Under the pieces are notes generated by a model that worked only from the letters and a program-made list of their open reading frames with translations, made no database searches and was not told where the DNA came from. A DNA stretch of 64,000 nt from Desulfoferrobacter suflitae (GTDB taxonomy: Bacteria > Desulfobacterota > Syntrophobacteria > Syntrophobacterales > Syntrophobacteraceae): positions 372,001-436,000 of the forward strand of contig NZ_JAIBKA010000002.1 in the NCBI RefSeq assembly GCF_022603395.1, written 5' to 3'. This document shows, one piece after another, positions 29,977-39,520 of this stretch. The position numbers and the translations under genes were made by a program. Position 1 is the stretch's first letter; each line of letters begins with the position of its first letter.

Positions 29977-32160
29977 ATGAAAAAGTTGCCGTTGACAAGC
30001 CTTCGCTCGCGTTTGGCGTCGCTCATTTTACTGACCCTGCTCCCGCTGCTTGGTCTGACGATCTATACCTACCTGTCGGAGAAGAATCAGGTGGTTGCCC
30101 ACATCCGGCAGGATGTCTTGCGCATCGCCCAGTTTGCTGCGAGGGACCAGGAACAGCTCATTGAAAGAACAAGACAGCTGCTTCTTGCCCTCTCCAAGTT
30201 GCCCGAGATCGTCGGCACGGACAGCACAGCCTGCCGCAATATGTTATCCGATATCCTGGAAGAATACCCACGTTACACGAACCTTGGCGTCATCAGACCG
30301 GATGGGCAATTGTTCTGCAGTGCTGACGGACGGCCTCGTGAGGCCAGTCTGGTGGACCAATCCTGGTTTCGGCACAGCCTCAAGACCAAAGACTTTGCCC
30401 TCGGTCCCACGCCGGAAGAAGGGACGTTCGATATCTGTTATCCAACGGTCGATGATGCCGGCCATATCCAGGCTGTATTGTTTGCATCAGTGGCCATGGA
30501 TCAGCTCCATCAGTTCAGCTATCAGGTGCGGTTACCGGCGCATGCAGAGTTTCTCATGATTTCCCGAAACGGCACTGTTTTGGCGCATTTTCCCGAGCAT
30601 GACCGGTGGGCAGGCAGATCGGCGGGCGATACAGCCATCATAGAGCAGATACTGGCCAAAGGCCAGGACACGGCCGAGCTTCCCGGACTGGATGGGGTGA
30701 CCCGTCTTTACGCCTTCACTCCACTCTCCACCGTTGTAGACACGGGGTTCTATGTGGGTGTTGGGATTCCCCAAAGGGTTGTCTACAGCGAGGCCCAAAA
30801 AGTGCTTTTGCAGCACTTTGCGGGGCTGGGCTTAGTCATAATGGCAGCGCTCTTGGCAGTCTGGTTTGGCAGTGAAGTGCTCATCCTCAAGAGGGTGAGA
30901 GCCATGGCCGGAGCGGTTGAGCGCCTGTCGGCGGGCGATATGACGGCGCGCAGCGGGCTGCCGTACGGGGCGGGCGAATTGGATGGTTTAGCGCGTGCTT
31001 TTGACGAAATGGCTGCCGCTTTGGAGAGGCGCGCTTTCGAGTTGCGCGCCGCAGAAGGCAAATACCGCACACTGGTTGAGCAAATACCGGCCATAACCTA
31101 TGCAGCCAACCCGGATCAATTGCGAACCACCTTCTATATCAGCCCGCAGGTGATTGAAATATTGGGCTTCTCGCCGGAAGAATGGATGGCGGACTCCGGT
31201 CTCTGGATGAGGCAAATTCATGCGGAGGACCTGCAATCGGTAAAAAGAATGCTTGACGATTGTTGTGCGGTCCTGCCAGGAGCGAATTTCCGCTGTGAAT
31301 ACCGCATTTTTTCCAAGGCCGGCCGGCAGTTGTGGCTCACCGATGAAGCAGTATGCGTGCGATCCGAGAGGGACAACGGTTATTATCTGCAGGGTATCAT
31401 GATCGACATTAGTGAGCGGAAAACAGCTCAGGAACAGCTTATGAGCTATCAGCGGCAATTGCGTTCCCTGGCTTCCCAACTGCTGCTGGCGGAAGAGCGC
31501 GAGCGGCGCAGGATTGCTGCGGACCTGCACGATCACGTTGGGCAGGCTCTCGCCATATCCAGAATTAAATTGGGTATGCTCAAGGAAGCATCTCCATCGG
31601 AAGAGTATGCGACCAGGGTGGATGAAGTTCGCAAGCTCGTTGGCCAGGCGATTAAAGATACCCGCTCATTGATATTTAAAATCAGTTCCCCCATACTTTA
31701 CGAGCTCGGTTTGGAAGCGGCTCTGGAATGGTTGGCGGAAGAAACCCAGAAAAAGCATGATATTCTGGTCAAATATTGGGATGATGGCAGTGCCAAGCAG
31801 CTGCAAGACGATGTCAGGGTTCTCTTGTTTCAGGCGGTGAACGAGTTGCTGGTCAACGTGGTGAAACATTCTCGTGCCCGCACGGTGGAGCTGTCCACTC
31901 GAAAGACCGGCGAACGCATTGTGGTGAATGTCGAGGACGACGGTATCGGTTTTGATTTGGCAGAGGTAGCCGCCCGCCGAAGCGCCAGCGATGGATTCGG
32001 TTTGTTCAGCATTCGCGAAAGGTTAAGTCACATTGGCGGTGATCTGGAAATCCATTCTGAGCCGGGGGGTGGAACTCGAGTGACCTTGGTGGCCAGGTTG
32101 TCCAAATTACCAGGACCGATCAATGAAGACCGGAATATGCCAGTGAGGGATGAGAAATGA
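29977..32160 (+). CDS. membrane sensor histidine kinase (dCACHE-HAMP-PAS-HisKA_3)
   Basis: Protein of 727 residues from ATG 29977: TM1 at about 15-33, a large periplasmic cache-type sensor domain to about residue 280, TM2 at about 285-305, HAMP, PAS (about 370-480), then a NarX/LiaS-type phosphotransfer domain (RRRIAADLHDHVGQALAIS) and HATPase (NVVKHSRA, VEDDGIGFD, GFGLFSIRERL). It overlaps the regulator gene by 4 bp (ATGA) and is divergent from the NosL gene. The cache domain suggests a small-molecule ligand; a link to copper is position-based only. Confidence 0.92.
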   Translation: MKKLPLTSLRSRLASLILLTLLPLLGLTIYTYLSEKNQVVAHIRQDVLRIAQFAARDQEQLIERTRQLLLALSKLPEIVGTDSTACRNMLSDILEEYPRYTNLGVIRPDGQLFCSADGRPREASLVDQSWFRHSLKTKDFALGPTPEEGTFDICYPTVDDAGHIQAVLFASVAMDQLHQFSYQVRLPAHAEFLMISRNGTVLAHFPEHDRWAGRSAGDTAIIEQILAKGQDTAELPGLDGVTRLYAFTPLSTVVDTGFYVGVGIPQRVVYSEAQKVLLQHFAGLGLVIMAALLAVWFGSEVLILKRVRAMAGAVERLSAGDMTARSGLPYGAGELDGLARAFDEMAAALERRAFELRAAEGKYRTLVEQIPAITYAANPDQLRTTFYISPQVIEILGFSPEEWMADSGLWMRQIHAEDLQSVKRMLDDCCAVLPGANFRCEYRIFSKAGRQLWLTDEAVCVRSERDNGYYLQGIMIDISERKTAQEQLMSYQRQLRSLASQLLLAEERERRRIAADLHDHVGQALAISRIKLGMLKEASPSEEYATRVDEVRKLVGQAIKDTRSLIFKISSPILYELGLEAALEWLAEETQKKHDILVKYWDDGSAKQLQDDVRVLLFQAVNELLVNVVKHSRARTVELSTRKTGERIVVNVEDDGIGFDLAEVAARRSASDGFGLFSIRERLSHIGGDLEIHSEPGGGTRVTLVARLSKLPGPINEDRNMPVRDEK

Positions 32161-32810
32161 GTGTCAGACTGCTGATCGCAGACGATCACAATATCGTCAG
32201 GGATGGGTTGCGCGCCTTGCTGGAGACGCAACAGAATTTGCAGGTCATAGCGGAGGCCGAGAACGGGCGCAAAGCGGTGCGTTTGGTTCGCGAGCTGTCC
32301 CCCGATGTGGTCATCATCGATGTCGGAATGCCCGGTCTAAACGGCATTGACGCCACCCGACAAATTGTTGCCGAAGCAAATGAGACCAAAGTGATTGCCT
32401 TGTCCATGCATTCCGATAGACGTTTTGTGGCTCAGATGTTCAAAGCCGGTGCAGCGGCGTATCTGCTGAAAGACTGTGCCTTTGAAGAACTTGTGCAGGC
32501 GGTCGATGTTGTCGTGGCCGGGCAAATCTATCTGAGCCCGGAGATTGCCGGAGCCGTGATCGAGGATTATGTGAGGCATATTTCCAGGACGGATTCTTCC
32601 GGGTTCAGCGTACTGACCGCCCGGGAACGCGAGGTCCTGCAGCTGCTGGCGGAGGGCAAGGCGACAAAGGAAATTGCTGCCGAGCTGTTTGTGAGTGTCA
32701 AGACCATTGAGACTCATCGGCAGCAGATCATGCACAAGCTGAAAGTCGGCAGTCTGGCGGACCTCATCAAATACGCCATTAGAGAGGGGATTACCTTTCT
32801 TGATGCTTGA
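32157..32810 (+). CDS. NarL/LuxR-type response regulator
   Basis: DNA-binding regulator of 217 residues: receiver (DDH at the N-terminus, D54 in VVIIDVGMPG, Lys in LLKD) and C-terminal LuxR-type HTH (LTAREREVLQLLAEGKATKE, VSVKTIETHRQQIMHKL). It is the cognate partner of the overlapping upstream kinase. Possible targets include the divergent nosL-receptor genes, but no repeated operator was identified. Confidence 0.94.
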   Translation: MSVRLLIADDHNIVRDGLRALLETQQNLQVIAEAENGRKAVRLVRELSPDVVIIDVGMPGLNGIDATRQIVAEANETKVIALSMHSDRRFVAQMFKAGAAAYLLKDCAFEELVQAVDVVVAGQIYLSPEIAGAVIEDYVRHISRTDSSGFSVLTAREREVLQLLAEGKATKEIAAELFVSVKTIETHRQQIMHKLKVGSLADLIKYAIREGITFLDA

Positions 32811-32965
32811 TAGTCGGCAATCCCTCCAATGCGGATAACGCAGGCAAACTCATGTCCTTGACGCCGGCAAGACGACATTCGTCCAACACCTGTATTACGG
32901 TACCCGTCGGGGTGTTGGTCGGAACGCTTATTAAGCCGCCTGTGTGCGGCCTGCTCTCTGTCGCT

Positions 32966-33520
32966 TCAAGAGGATAACTCCCCACAGGATTGATCGGTCA
33001 TTTGCAGACGGGAGATGTCGTATCCTTTGGCGGCTGCGATCGCCAGCAGCTGCTGATAGATCCGGCCATCCAGGTGCGGAGTTCTGGACAGGATCCACAG
33101 GTATTTCTTTTGGGGATGGCCAACCATGGCGTATCGATAGCCTGTGTCCAAAGCGATCACCCAGTAGTCGCCCTGGAAAGGCCACTGAAACTGTACCTTG
33201 AATCGTGAATTGCTGCTGCCCGCCACAGCCCGGGCTTTACCGACGGCAACGGTCGGCTCTCCATCGGGTGACCCCTTGCGGCACGAGTTGACGACTTCAA
33301 CAAAACCTTCCTTGAGCGTATATTTGGCGGTTGTGCAGTGGCAATTCCTTTGAAACCAGCTGGGAAACGAGGCGATTTCATACCACTTGCCGCAATACTT
33401 CTCCAGATCGACGGAGTCGACCGAGTGGTCCGCATATTCGCGCTGCCCAAAAAGCACGCAGCCGCCTATGAACAGGGATAAAATGGCCACCACCAGAGCA
33501 ATCATGAGCTTATCTTTCAT
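32966..33520 (-). CDS. blc: Blc-type lipocalin lipoprotein
   Basis: Outer-membrane lipocalin of 184 residues binding lipids or other hydrophobic ligands. Signal with lipobox ending FIGGC, then the lipocalin signature YCGKWYEIASFPSWFQRNC and the Blc motifs YWVIALD and YLWILSRTPHLD. Convergent with the upstream LuxR regulator; a short hairpin GCCGC/GCGGC at about 32935-32950 lies just past its stop. Confidence 0.92.
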   Translation of the reverse strand: MKDKLMIALVVAILSLFIGGCVLFGQREYADHSVDSVDLEKYCGKWYEIASFPSWFQRNCHCTTAKYTLKEGFVEVVNSCRKGSPDGEPTVAVGKARAVAGSSNSRFKVQFQWPFQGDYWVIALDTGYRYAMVGHPQKKYLWILSRTPHLDGRIYQQLLAIAAAKGYDISRLQMTDQSCGELSS

Positions 33521-33755
33521 GGAATCATCCGCTCGCCAACAGTTTCATTGATGGTGATCAGTCTGCTCCCTCGCTTCCTTATCCGGGTCCGACAGTAAGA
33601 AAACATCGCCGCTTGCCATGGATCTCTCCACCACCGGCGGGATGGGAAAATAGTTGTGGATACTGACCACGGCCACTTTGGATTTTTTCACAGGAGGTGG
33701 AACCACCCAGCATCATGCTCACCTTTCTTGTAAGGTTTTTTCTCTCAAAAGAAAA

Positions 33756-34955
33756 TCATTGCCCCATTTGAGTGATTGGGGGAAACGTTACGGGCAGTTC
33801 CAGCTCCTTGCCATTCCGTTCGATGCGCAGCCGATACTCGGTCTTTCTTTCCTGGGCAACGGCTCCGTGGATATCCTCCACGCTGTTGATGCTGCTGCCG
33901 TCGATGGCACGCAGGACGTCGCCCTTTTTTAGGCCTGCTCGGGCAGCCGCGCTGCCGGGGAGCACCTGCATCACAGAGAGCCCGTTGTCACCCGCCGAGG
34001 TATTCAACATGACCCCAAGCATGCGGGGATGTTTAAATTCTGTGGATTTCCCCGTCACCCACAGATAGTCGGCCAGGCCGGGGTCAATGGTGCGATGCGG
34101 GTGATCCGATGGGATGGGCACCACTGTTTTGTAAGGTTGCCCGATTCGTTCGAAAGTCCTTTGAGGCACGCCAAATTGATGGACGATATGCCCTTTCCCC
34201 ACCAGTACGACGATTTGGTCGGAGCTCTGTAAGCTTTTCAGGGTTGCGGCTAATGTCTCTGCCATGGTTTCTTCCCATGCCAGTTGAGCCTGATAATAGG
34301 AATCGAAACCTTTGATGTTGTGCTTCAGGTGCTGCTCATATTCCTCCCTGATGTAGGCACGATGACCAGCATCGGCAAAGTTCATGTGGGTCGCAATTTG
34401 CTGCCGTTCTTCGACGGAAAGAGATGATATGCCGGTGCGAGCAATTTTTCGAACGACGTTCGGTGGTGCGTTGAGTCCCACCAATTTCAGCTGCCGTTCC
34501 CGCGCCCAGCTCAGGATGCCTCGATAGAGCTGGAAGGGATAGCCCCAAACTGCATTCCATCCAACGTCCTTCAGAAATTGTTTTTCTTCCATGGCACCTT
34601 CAGAATATCCATCCAGAACGGGCTGCACAGCTCGTGGGAACATCTCCAGTGCTACGATCAGATGAGGGTTCCTGGCATATAAGCCGGCAAGAATTTTCCT
34701 TTGAATCTGATGGTCTTCGATGCTGGTGTGGGTTTCTCCGAGATAGATCACGGTTGCCTTGGACAGGTCGTCGATGAGGGTTTCGAATGAAATCACTGTG
34801 CCTCTGCGCGTATCGACTATGTCTCCAGTCTGCAGGGCCTGCGTGGACCCCTCGATGGTGAGAGGAGGGATCGTCGTTTTTATGGTTGCACATCCTGCGG
34901 CGATGGCAAGAACCAAAAAAAGAACGGCACTTAAGTGTATATGCATTTTTGCCAT
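33756..34955 (-). CDS. ChaN family lipoprotein with C-terminal PDZ domain
   Basis: Predicted lipoprotein (signal ending LAIAAGC) of 399 residues. The ChaN/DUF399 domain at about 55-285 has the hallmark YLGETHTSIEDHQIQ, ALEMFPR and LVGKGHIVHQFGVP segments; ChaN of Campylobacter binds haem and is tied to iron uptake. Residues of about 305-390 form a PDZ domain (GLSVMQVLPGSAAARAGLKK, GDVLRAIDG). GAGG lies 8 nt before the ATG. Function here is unproven; the PDZ suggests a peptide or protease partner. Confidence 0.88.
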   Translation of the reverse strand: MAKMHIHLSAVLFLVLAIAAGCATIKTTIPPLTIEGSTQALQTGDIVDTRRGTVISFETLIDDLSKATVIYLGETHTSIEDHQIQRKILAGLYARNPHLIVALEMFPRAVQPVLDGYSEGAMEEKQFLKDVGWNAVWGYPFQLYRGILSWARERQLKLVGLNAPPNVVRKIARTGISSLSVEERQQIATHMNFADAGHRAYIREEYEQHLKHNIKGFDSYYQAQLAWEETMAETLAATLKSLQSSDQIVVLVGKGHIVHQFGVPQRTFERIGQPYKTVVPIPSDHPHRTIDPGLADYLWVTGKSTEFKHPRMLGVMLNTSAGDNGLSVMQVLPGSAAARAGLKKGDVLRAIDGSSINSVEDIHGAVAQERKTEYRLRIERNGKELELPVTFPPITQMGQ

Positions 34956-35019
34956 AAAGGTTTCCTCTATGGGTTATGTTGGCAGGCAAGCCACCATTTG
35001 GAAACAAGGCTGAGCTTTT

Positions 35020-36135
35020 TCAGTAACCGTCGGTCGGCCATTTTTTCTCCGCCAATATCCCTATTAATTTCTTGTTGGCTGCCGGGAAGGGGAATTGCTC
35101 CAGTTGGTTTCGGGTCACCCAGCGCGCCTCCGATGTCGCATTCAGTGTAGGCCTTTGAGCCGGTTCCAGCAACCGGCAAAAAAAGGCATGCAGGGTCACG
35201 CGAAAGCTGGTGTAGGCGTGGCGGATGGTGATGATCCTGGTTGTACATGTGACCTTCAAACCCAGTTCCTCAAAAAATTCTCTTTCGAGGGCCTCTTCAG
35301 GCCTTTCACCCCTATTGAGCCTGCCTCCGGGAAATTCCCATAAGCCGGCCATCAGCCCATTGGTCGGACGTTTCTGGATAAGCACCTTACCCTTTTGGAT
35401 AAGCACGCCTATGGCGGCTTCAATGGCTTTGATCCTTTTGGTTTGGCGAGCAACGGGTCGTTCATTGGCCACACCCCATTTGAAGCCTTGACAAAATTCG
35501 TCAATGGGGCATCCACCGCAGAGCGGTTTCTTGGGAACGCAAACCAGTGCACCCAGTTCCATAAGAGCCTGGTTGAAGCGTCTTGCCCGTCCCACGGGGA
35601 TCCATTGTGCTGCCGTCGTCCAGATGAATTTCTGGTTTGATGCATCCTTTACGGGTGTGGCAATGTTGAAGAGGCGTGCAAAAACCCGCTCAATGTTTCC
35701 ATCTACGGCTGGAAAGCTTTCATTATAGGCCAGGCTCATGATGGCGCCGGCTGTGTAGCGGCCGATTCCCGGAAGGCTTAGGATTTTGGGGAACTCTCTG
35801 GGGAAGTTGCCGCCAAAATACTCCAGTAAAATCTTAGCGGTTTTATGAATGTTGTGGACTCTCGAATAGTATCCCAGGCCTTCCCAGTATTTGAGCAGTT
35901 CATCCTCGAAGGCAACGGCTACCGATGGGATGTTTTCAAAACGTTCCATCCAGCGTTGATAGTAGGGCAGGACGGTTTTCACCTGGGTTTGCTGCAGCAT
36001 TACTTCAGAAATCCAGACTTCGTATGGCGAGTATGCCTTCCGCCAGGGAAGATCTCTCTGGTTTGCTCCAAACCAGCGTAGCAATCGTTCTCTTAGCTCA
36101 TCCTGTGGGCCTGCTTGATCCGCTTCCATTGACAA
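35020..36135 (-). CDS. mutY: A/G-specific adenine DNA glycosylase MutY
   Basis: Removes A mispaired with 8-oxoG. 371 residues: HhH-GPD domain (SEVMLQQTQV with catalytic Glu, LPGIGRYTAGAIMS, catalytic Asp in FPAVDGN), the 4Fe-4S loop C-x6-C-x2-C-x5-C (CVPKKPLCGGCPIDEFC) and a C-terminal MutT-like domain. The Nudix-like box (REFFEELGL) is well kept. A TTG at 36135 has GGAGG 8 nt upstream; an ATG follows two codons later at 36129. Confidence 0.95.
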   Translation of the reverse strand: MSMEADQAGPQDELRERLLRWFGANQRDLPWRKAYSPYEVWISEVMLQQTQVKTVLPYYQRWMERFENIPSVAVAFEDELLKYWEGLGYYSRVHNIHKTAKILLEYFGGNFPREFPKILSLPGIGRYTAGAIMSLAYNESFPAVDGNIERVFARLFNIATPVKDASNQKFIWTTAAQWIPVGRARRFNQALMELGALVCVPKKPLCGGCPIDEFCQGFKWGVANERPVARQTKRIKAIEAAIGVLIQKGKVLIQKRPTNGLMAGLWEFPGGRLNRGERPEEALEREFFEELGLKVTCTTRIITIRHAYTSFRVTLHAFFCRLLEPAQRPTLNATSEARWVTRNQLEQFPFPAANKKLIGILAEKKWPTDGY

Positions 36136-36498
36136 TTCATCATCCTCCGCAAGGTCCTGTTGTTACAATCTAATTCTCAATATTTTAAATGCAGTATCAA
36201 GAATCAATGAATGGATCTTAACCGCCCAGTGCTGTCAAACCAAGTATCCAGTTGATCTAACCGACCGAGTTCAACTACACTAGGCCACTCATGAACAGAC
36301 ACTGGGAGGCTGACTGAGCATCGGCCACGTGCCCCGTTCGCCCTGTCGGCGAAATGCCGCCAAGGCGGCAGGCATCCAGCCGGAATACCGCTGTTTGGAT
36401 TGCGCTGTCGGTCGCGAACGAGGATTGGTCGGAATGGTGGACCGAACACCTGCTCGGACAAGCTCCCGGGCTTTGACTTAATTTCAGAGGAGTGTTGC
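36136..36498. other. intergenic region with two adjacent palindromes
   Basis: 363 bp without a supported gene between divergent mutY and the acyl-CoA synthetase. Two abutting GC-rich hairpins lie at 36337-36353 (TTCGCC/GGCGAA) and 36355-36370 (TGCCGCC/GGCGGCA); neither has a T-run. They look like a repetitive extragenic palindrome, but only one copy is visible here. Confidence 0.5.
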
Positions 36499-38586
36499 AT
36501 GCAAGGATTTTTCCAGCCGTCTTCAGTGGTTCTCATCGGCGTGTCCCGGAAAACGGGTACGGGTGCGTACAACAATCTCGAGATGATGCTGAAATATGGA
36601 TATCAGGGACGCGTCGCCCTGGTCCATCCCAAAGTCCCGGAGATTCTCGGGCACCACTGTTACCCCAATGTAGCGGCGTTACCGGAAGTTCCCGACCTGG
36701 CCGTCATATCGCTGGGGCGCGAGCGCGTTCTGCAAAGTTTCCAGGAGTGCGTCAACAAGGGCATCAGACGAGTTATTGTCATCAGCCAGGGGTTTGCGGA
36801 TGCCGACGAGAGAGGACGGGAACTGCAGGAAGAATTGACTGGGCTGGCGAAAAAAAGCGGAACCAGGGTGATGGGACCCAACACCATGGGAGTGCTCAAC
36901 GCCTTTACCGGCTTCAGCACGGCCTTTGTGGATATAGCCAAAGACCCTGCGCCGCCGCCTCTGACCATTGTGGTCCAGTCGGGAGTCTTTCAGGTTGGAT
37001 TGGAATCCTTCACCGGCCGACTCGGTAAGGCCATCGACATCGGCAATGCGTGTGATTTGGATTTTGTCGATGCCCTCGAGTATCTCGAACACGATCCGCA
37101 AACCAAAATCATCGCCATACACATGGAAGGCATGCAGCGTGGTCGAGAATTTGTCAGGGTCGCGTCGCGGGTTGCCCGCAGCAAGCCCATCATTGTCCTC
37201 AAAACCGGGAGGAGCGTGGCTGGCGCTCGAGCTGCGCTATCCCATACCGGGTCGCTGGTGGGTGAAGACGCGGTGTTCGATGTGGCCTTCGCCAGGGCCG
37301 GCCTGATACGGGTGCGCAACATGATCGAATTGCACGCGGTCGCTCGCGCCTTTCTCCACTTTGAGCGGCTGCAGGGGTCGAAGCTGGGAGTGGTGACGGC
37401 TACCGGGGCCTGCGGGATCATGACCGCCGATGCGTGTGAGGATTATGGGCTGGAGCTGGCGCCGTTCCCTGAGGAGTTGCGTGGTCGACTGGAGATCGCT
37501 CATATCGCCTGGCACCGTCTGCATAATCCGGTGGATGTCTGGCCGCTCGGCATGGTGGGTGGATCATTCACCAATGTTTTCAAGCGTGCCGCCTGCGGTC
37601 TGCTGGAAGACGACAACGTGGATGCGGTATTGGGGATTGCCCCGGCAATGGCTTCCCCACTGCATGCGGACCTGGATATGGCGAGCGCCCTGCAGGAAAT
37701 CCAGGAGGCCAACGTACGTCACAAGCCCGTGGCACTTTGGCTGTATGGGGGGGACCAGCCGGGCCGCTGTCGATCTATTGATGCCATCCCCGATGTGGCC
37801 TGCTTTGACAGCATCGATGAGGCCGTTATGGGATTGGCTGCTGTCTACCGCTATACCAGGTATCGGAGAGAAAGCGAAGCGACGCCTTTTTCTCAACCCG
37901 AATCGACTCAAGGGGCGCCATCACGAGCCCGGCTGCCGAGCGGTTTATTGGTGGGACAAGAAGCCTTCGAGGTACTCAAGGAATACCGTATTCCAGTGGC
38001 TCCGGGAGAGATGGCTACAAGCCCTGAAGAAGCGGTTTCCACGGCGACAAGAGTCGGCTATCCGGTGGTGCTTAAAATTATCTCTGCCGAGTGGTTGCAC
38101 AAATCCGACCTAGGGGGAATAAGGTTGAATGTCAACGATGAGTCCCAGCTCCTCGAGTCGTATGGCGAGCTCCAGCGGCTTTTTGCCGCAGCCTCTCCCC
38201 GGGCGGCTCTCGATGGGATCCTGGTGCAACGCCAGGTGAAGGGAACGGAGCTCCTTCTTGGCATCAAGCGGGATCCTCAATTTGGATCGATTTTTGTAAC
38301 GGGGATGGGGGGTATTTATACCGAAGTATTTCGAGATATTTCCCGGGGCCTGGTGCCGATCGGTTCCAAGGAGGCGGAGCAAATGCTGCAAGCGTTGCAG
38401 ATTTATCCGATTCTTGCAGGGATTCGAGGTCAGCAGGGGATCGATTTTGCCGCACTGATCGACACCATGTTGGCGTTATCCAGGCTGGCTGTGGATTATC
38501 CCGAGATCGTCGAACTGGACTTGAATCCTGTCGTGGCAAGCACTGAGGGGTGTTACAGTGTTGATTGCCGAATTGTTGTGGAGTGA
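36499..38586 (+). CDS. ADP-forming acyl-CoA synthetase, fused alpha-beta subunits
   Basis: Interconverts an acyl-CoA plus ADP and phosphate with the acid, CoA and ATP. The product from ATG 36499 (AGGAG 7 nt upstream) has 695 residues: CoA-binding domain (SSVVLIGVSRKTGTGAYNN), succinyl-CoA-ligase-like domains with the phosphohistidine in RAALSHTGSLVGEDAVF, and a C-terminal ATP-grasp part (GYPVVLKIISAEWLHKSDLGG, LELDLNPVV-type end). The substrate (acetate, propionate, aromatic acid) cannot be read. It is 5 bp from the metal importer genes. Confidence 0.9.
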   Translation: MQGFFQPSSVVLIGVSRKTGTGAYNNLEMMLKYGYQGRVALVHPKVPEILGHHCYPNVAALPEVPDLAVISLGRERVLQSFQECVNKGIRRVIVISQGFADADERGRELQEELTGLAKKSGTRVMGPNTMGVLNAFTGFSTAFVDIAKDPAPPPLTIVVQSGVFQVGLESFTGRLGKAIDIGNACDLDFVDALEYLEHDPQTKIIAIHMEGMQRGREFVRVASRVARSKPIIVLKTGRSVAGARAALSHTGSLVGEDAVFDVAFARAGLIRVRNMIELHAVARAFLHFERLQGSKLGVVTATGACGIMTADACEDYGLELAPFPEELRGRLEIAHIAWHRLHNPVDVWPLGMVGGSFTNVFKRAACGLLEDDNVDAVLGIAPAMASPLHADLDMASALQEIQEANVRHKPVALWLYGGDQPGRCRSIDAIPDVACFDSIDEAVMGLAAVYRYTRYRRESEATPFSQPESTQGAPSRARLPSGLLVGQEAFEVLKEYRIPVAPGEMATSPEEAVSTATRVGYPVVLKIISAEWLHKSDLGGIRLNVNDESQLLESYGELQRLFAAASPRAALDGILVQRQVKGTELLLGIKRDPQFGSIFVTGMGGIYTEVFRDISRGLVPIGSKEAEQMLQALQIYPILAGIRGQQGIDFAALIDTMLALSRLAVDYPEIVELDLNPVVASTEGCYSVDCRIVVE

Positions 38587-38591
38587 GCCCA

Positions 38592-39512
38592 ATGAATATG
38601 GCAAAGTGCCTGATGGGGCTGGTTCTGTTTTTTGTTTGGTGGATGAGTGCTTTTCCCGTCTGTGCCGATGAGAGATTAAAGGTGACTGTGAGCATCGTTC
38701 CGCAGCGGTATTTCCTGGAAAAGATCGGAGGCGATCGGCTCGACATTACCGTTATGATCCCCCCTGGATCCAGTCCCCACAGCTATGAACCCAGGCCGCA
38801 ACAGATGGTCGATCTCTCAAGTTCCAAGGCCTATTTTGCCATCGGAGTTCCATTTGAAGAGGTATGGCTCACCAAATTTGCGGCGATGAATCAGCAGATG
38901 CTCGTGGTACACACACAGGCGGGAATTGAGAGGCTTGCGATGCAAGCGCATACCGAGCCCGGGGAGGTGGATGAAGAGCACACCGTGGTGCCGCATGCAC
39001 ACACCAGCCGCACGGGTTGTTCCGGCGATGACCCGCATATCTGGCTTTCACCGCCGCTGGTGATGCTGCAAGCGCGCAATATCCTCACCGGCCTGCTGCG
39101 AGTGGATCCCGACCACAGGGCGGTTTACGATTCCAATTACCGCGATTTTATAATGCAGTTGGTCAAGCTGGACCAAAAGATCAGAAATCTGATGCAGGAT
39201 GTTGGACGGCAGCGAAAATTTATGATCTTCCATCCGGCCTGGGGCTATTTTGCCGAGGCCTATGGGTTGGAGCAAATTCCGGTGGAGATCGAAGGGAAAG
39301 AACCCAAGGCCAAGGGTTTGCGGCAGCTCATAGCGTTTGCCCGCAAGAGCGGTGTGAAAACGTTGTTTGTCCAACCGCAATTCTCTTCAAGAACCGCTCA
39401 GACCATAGCCGCTGAAATAGGATGCAGGATAGTCTCTGCCGATCCCCTGGCATCCGATTGGCAGGAGAATTTGCTGAAAGTGGCAGGTGAGATCGCTGCT
39501 GAAGCAAAATAG
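38592..39512 (+). CDS. znuA: ZnuA-like metal ABC transporter substrate-binding protein
   Basis: Periplasmic binding protein for zinc or manganese (cluster A-I). 306 residues from ATG 38592 with GGAG 8 nt upstream and a signal peptide (MNMAKCLMGLVLFFVWWMSA). Metal-ligand His are visible in SPHSYEP, DDPHIWLSP and FHPAWGYFAEAYGL. A short His/acidic stretch (residues near VDEEHTVVPHAHTS) resembles the mobile loop of ZnuA proteins, favouring zinc. znuC and znuB follow. Confidence 0.9.
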   Translation: MNMAKCLMGLVLFFVWWMSAFPVCADERLKVTVSIVPQRYFLEKIGGDRLDITVMIPPGSSPHSYEPRPQQMVDLSSSKAYFAIGVPFEEVWLTKFAAMNQQMLVVHTQAGIERLAMQAHTEPGEVDEEHTVVPHAHTSRTGCSGDDPHIWLSPPLVMLQARNILTGLLRVDPDHRAVYDSNYRDFIMQLVKLDQKIRNLMQDVGRQRKFMIFHPAWGYFAEAYGLEQIPVEIEGKEPKAKGLRQLIAFARKSGVKTLFVQPQFSSRTAQTIAAEIGCRIVSADPLASDWQENLLKVAGEIAAEAK

Positions 39513-39520
39513 GGGAAGCT

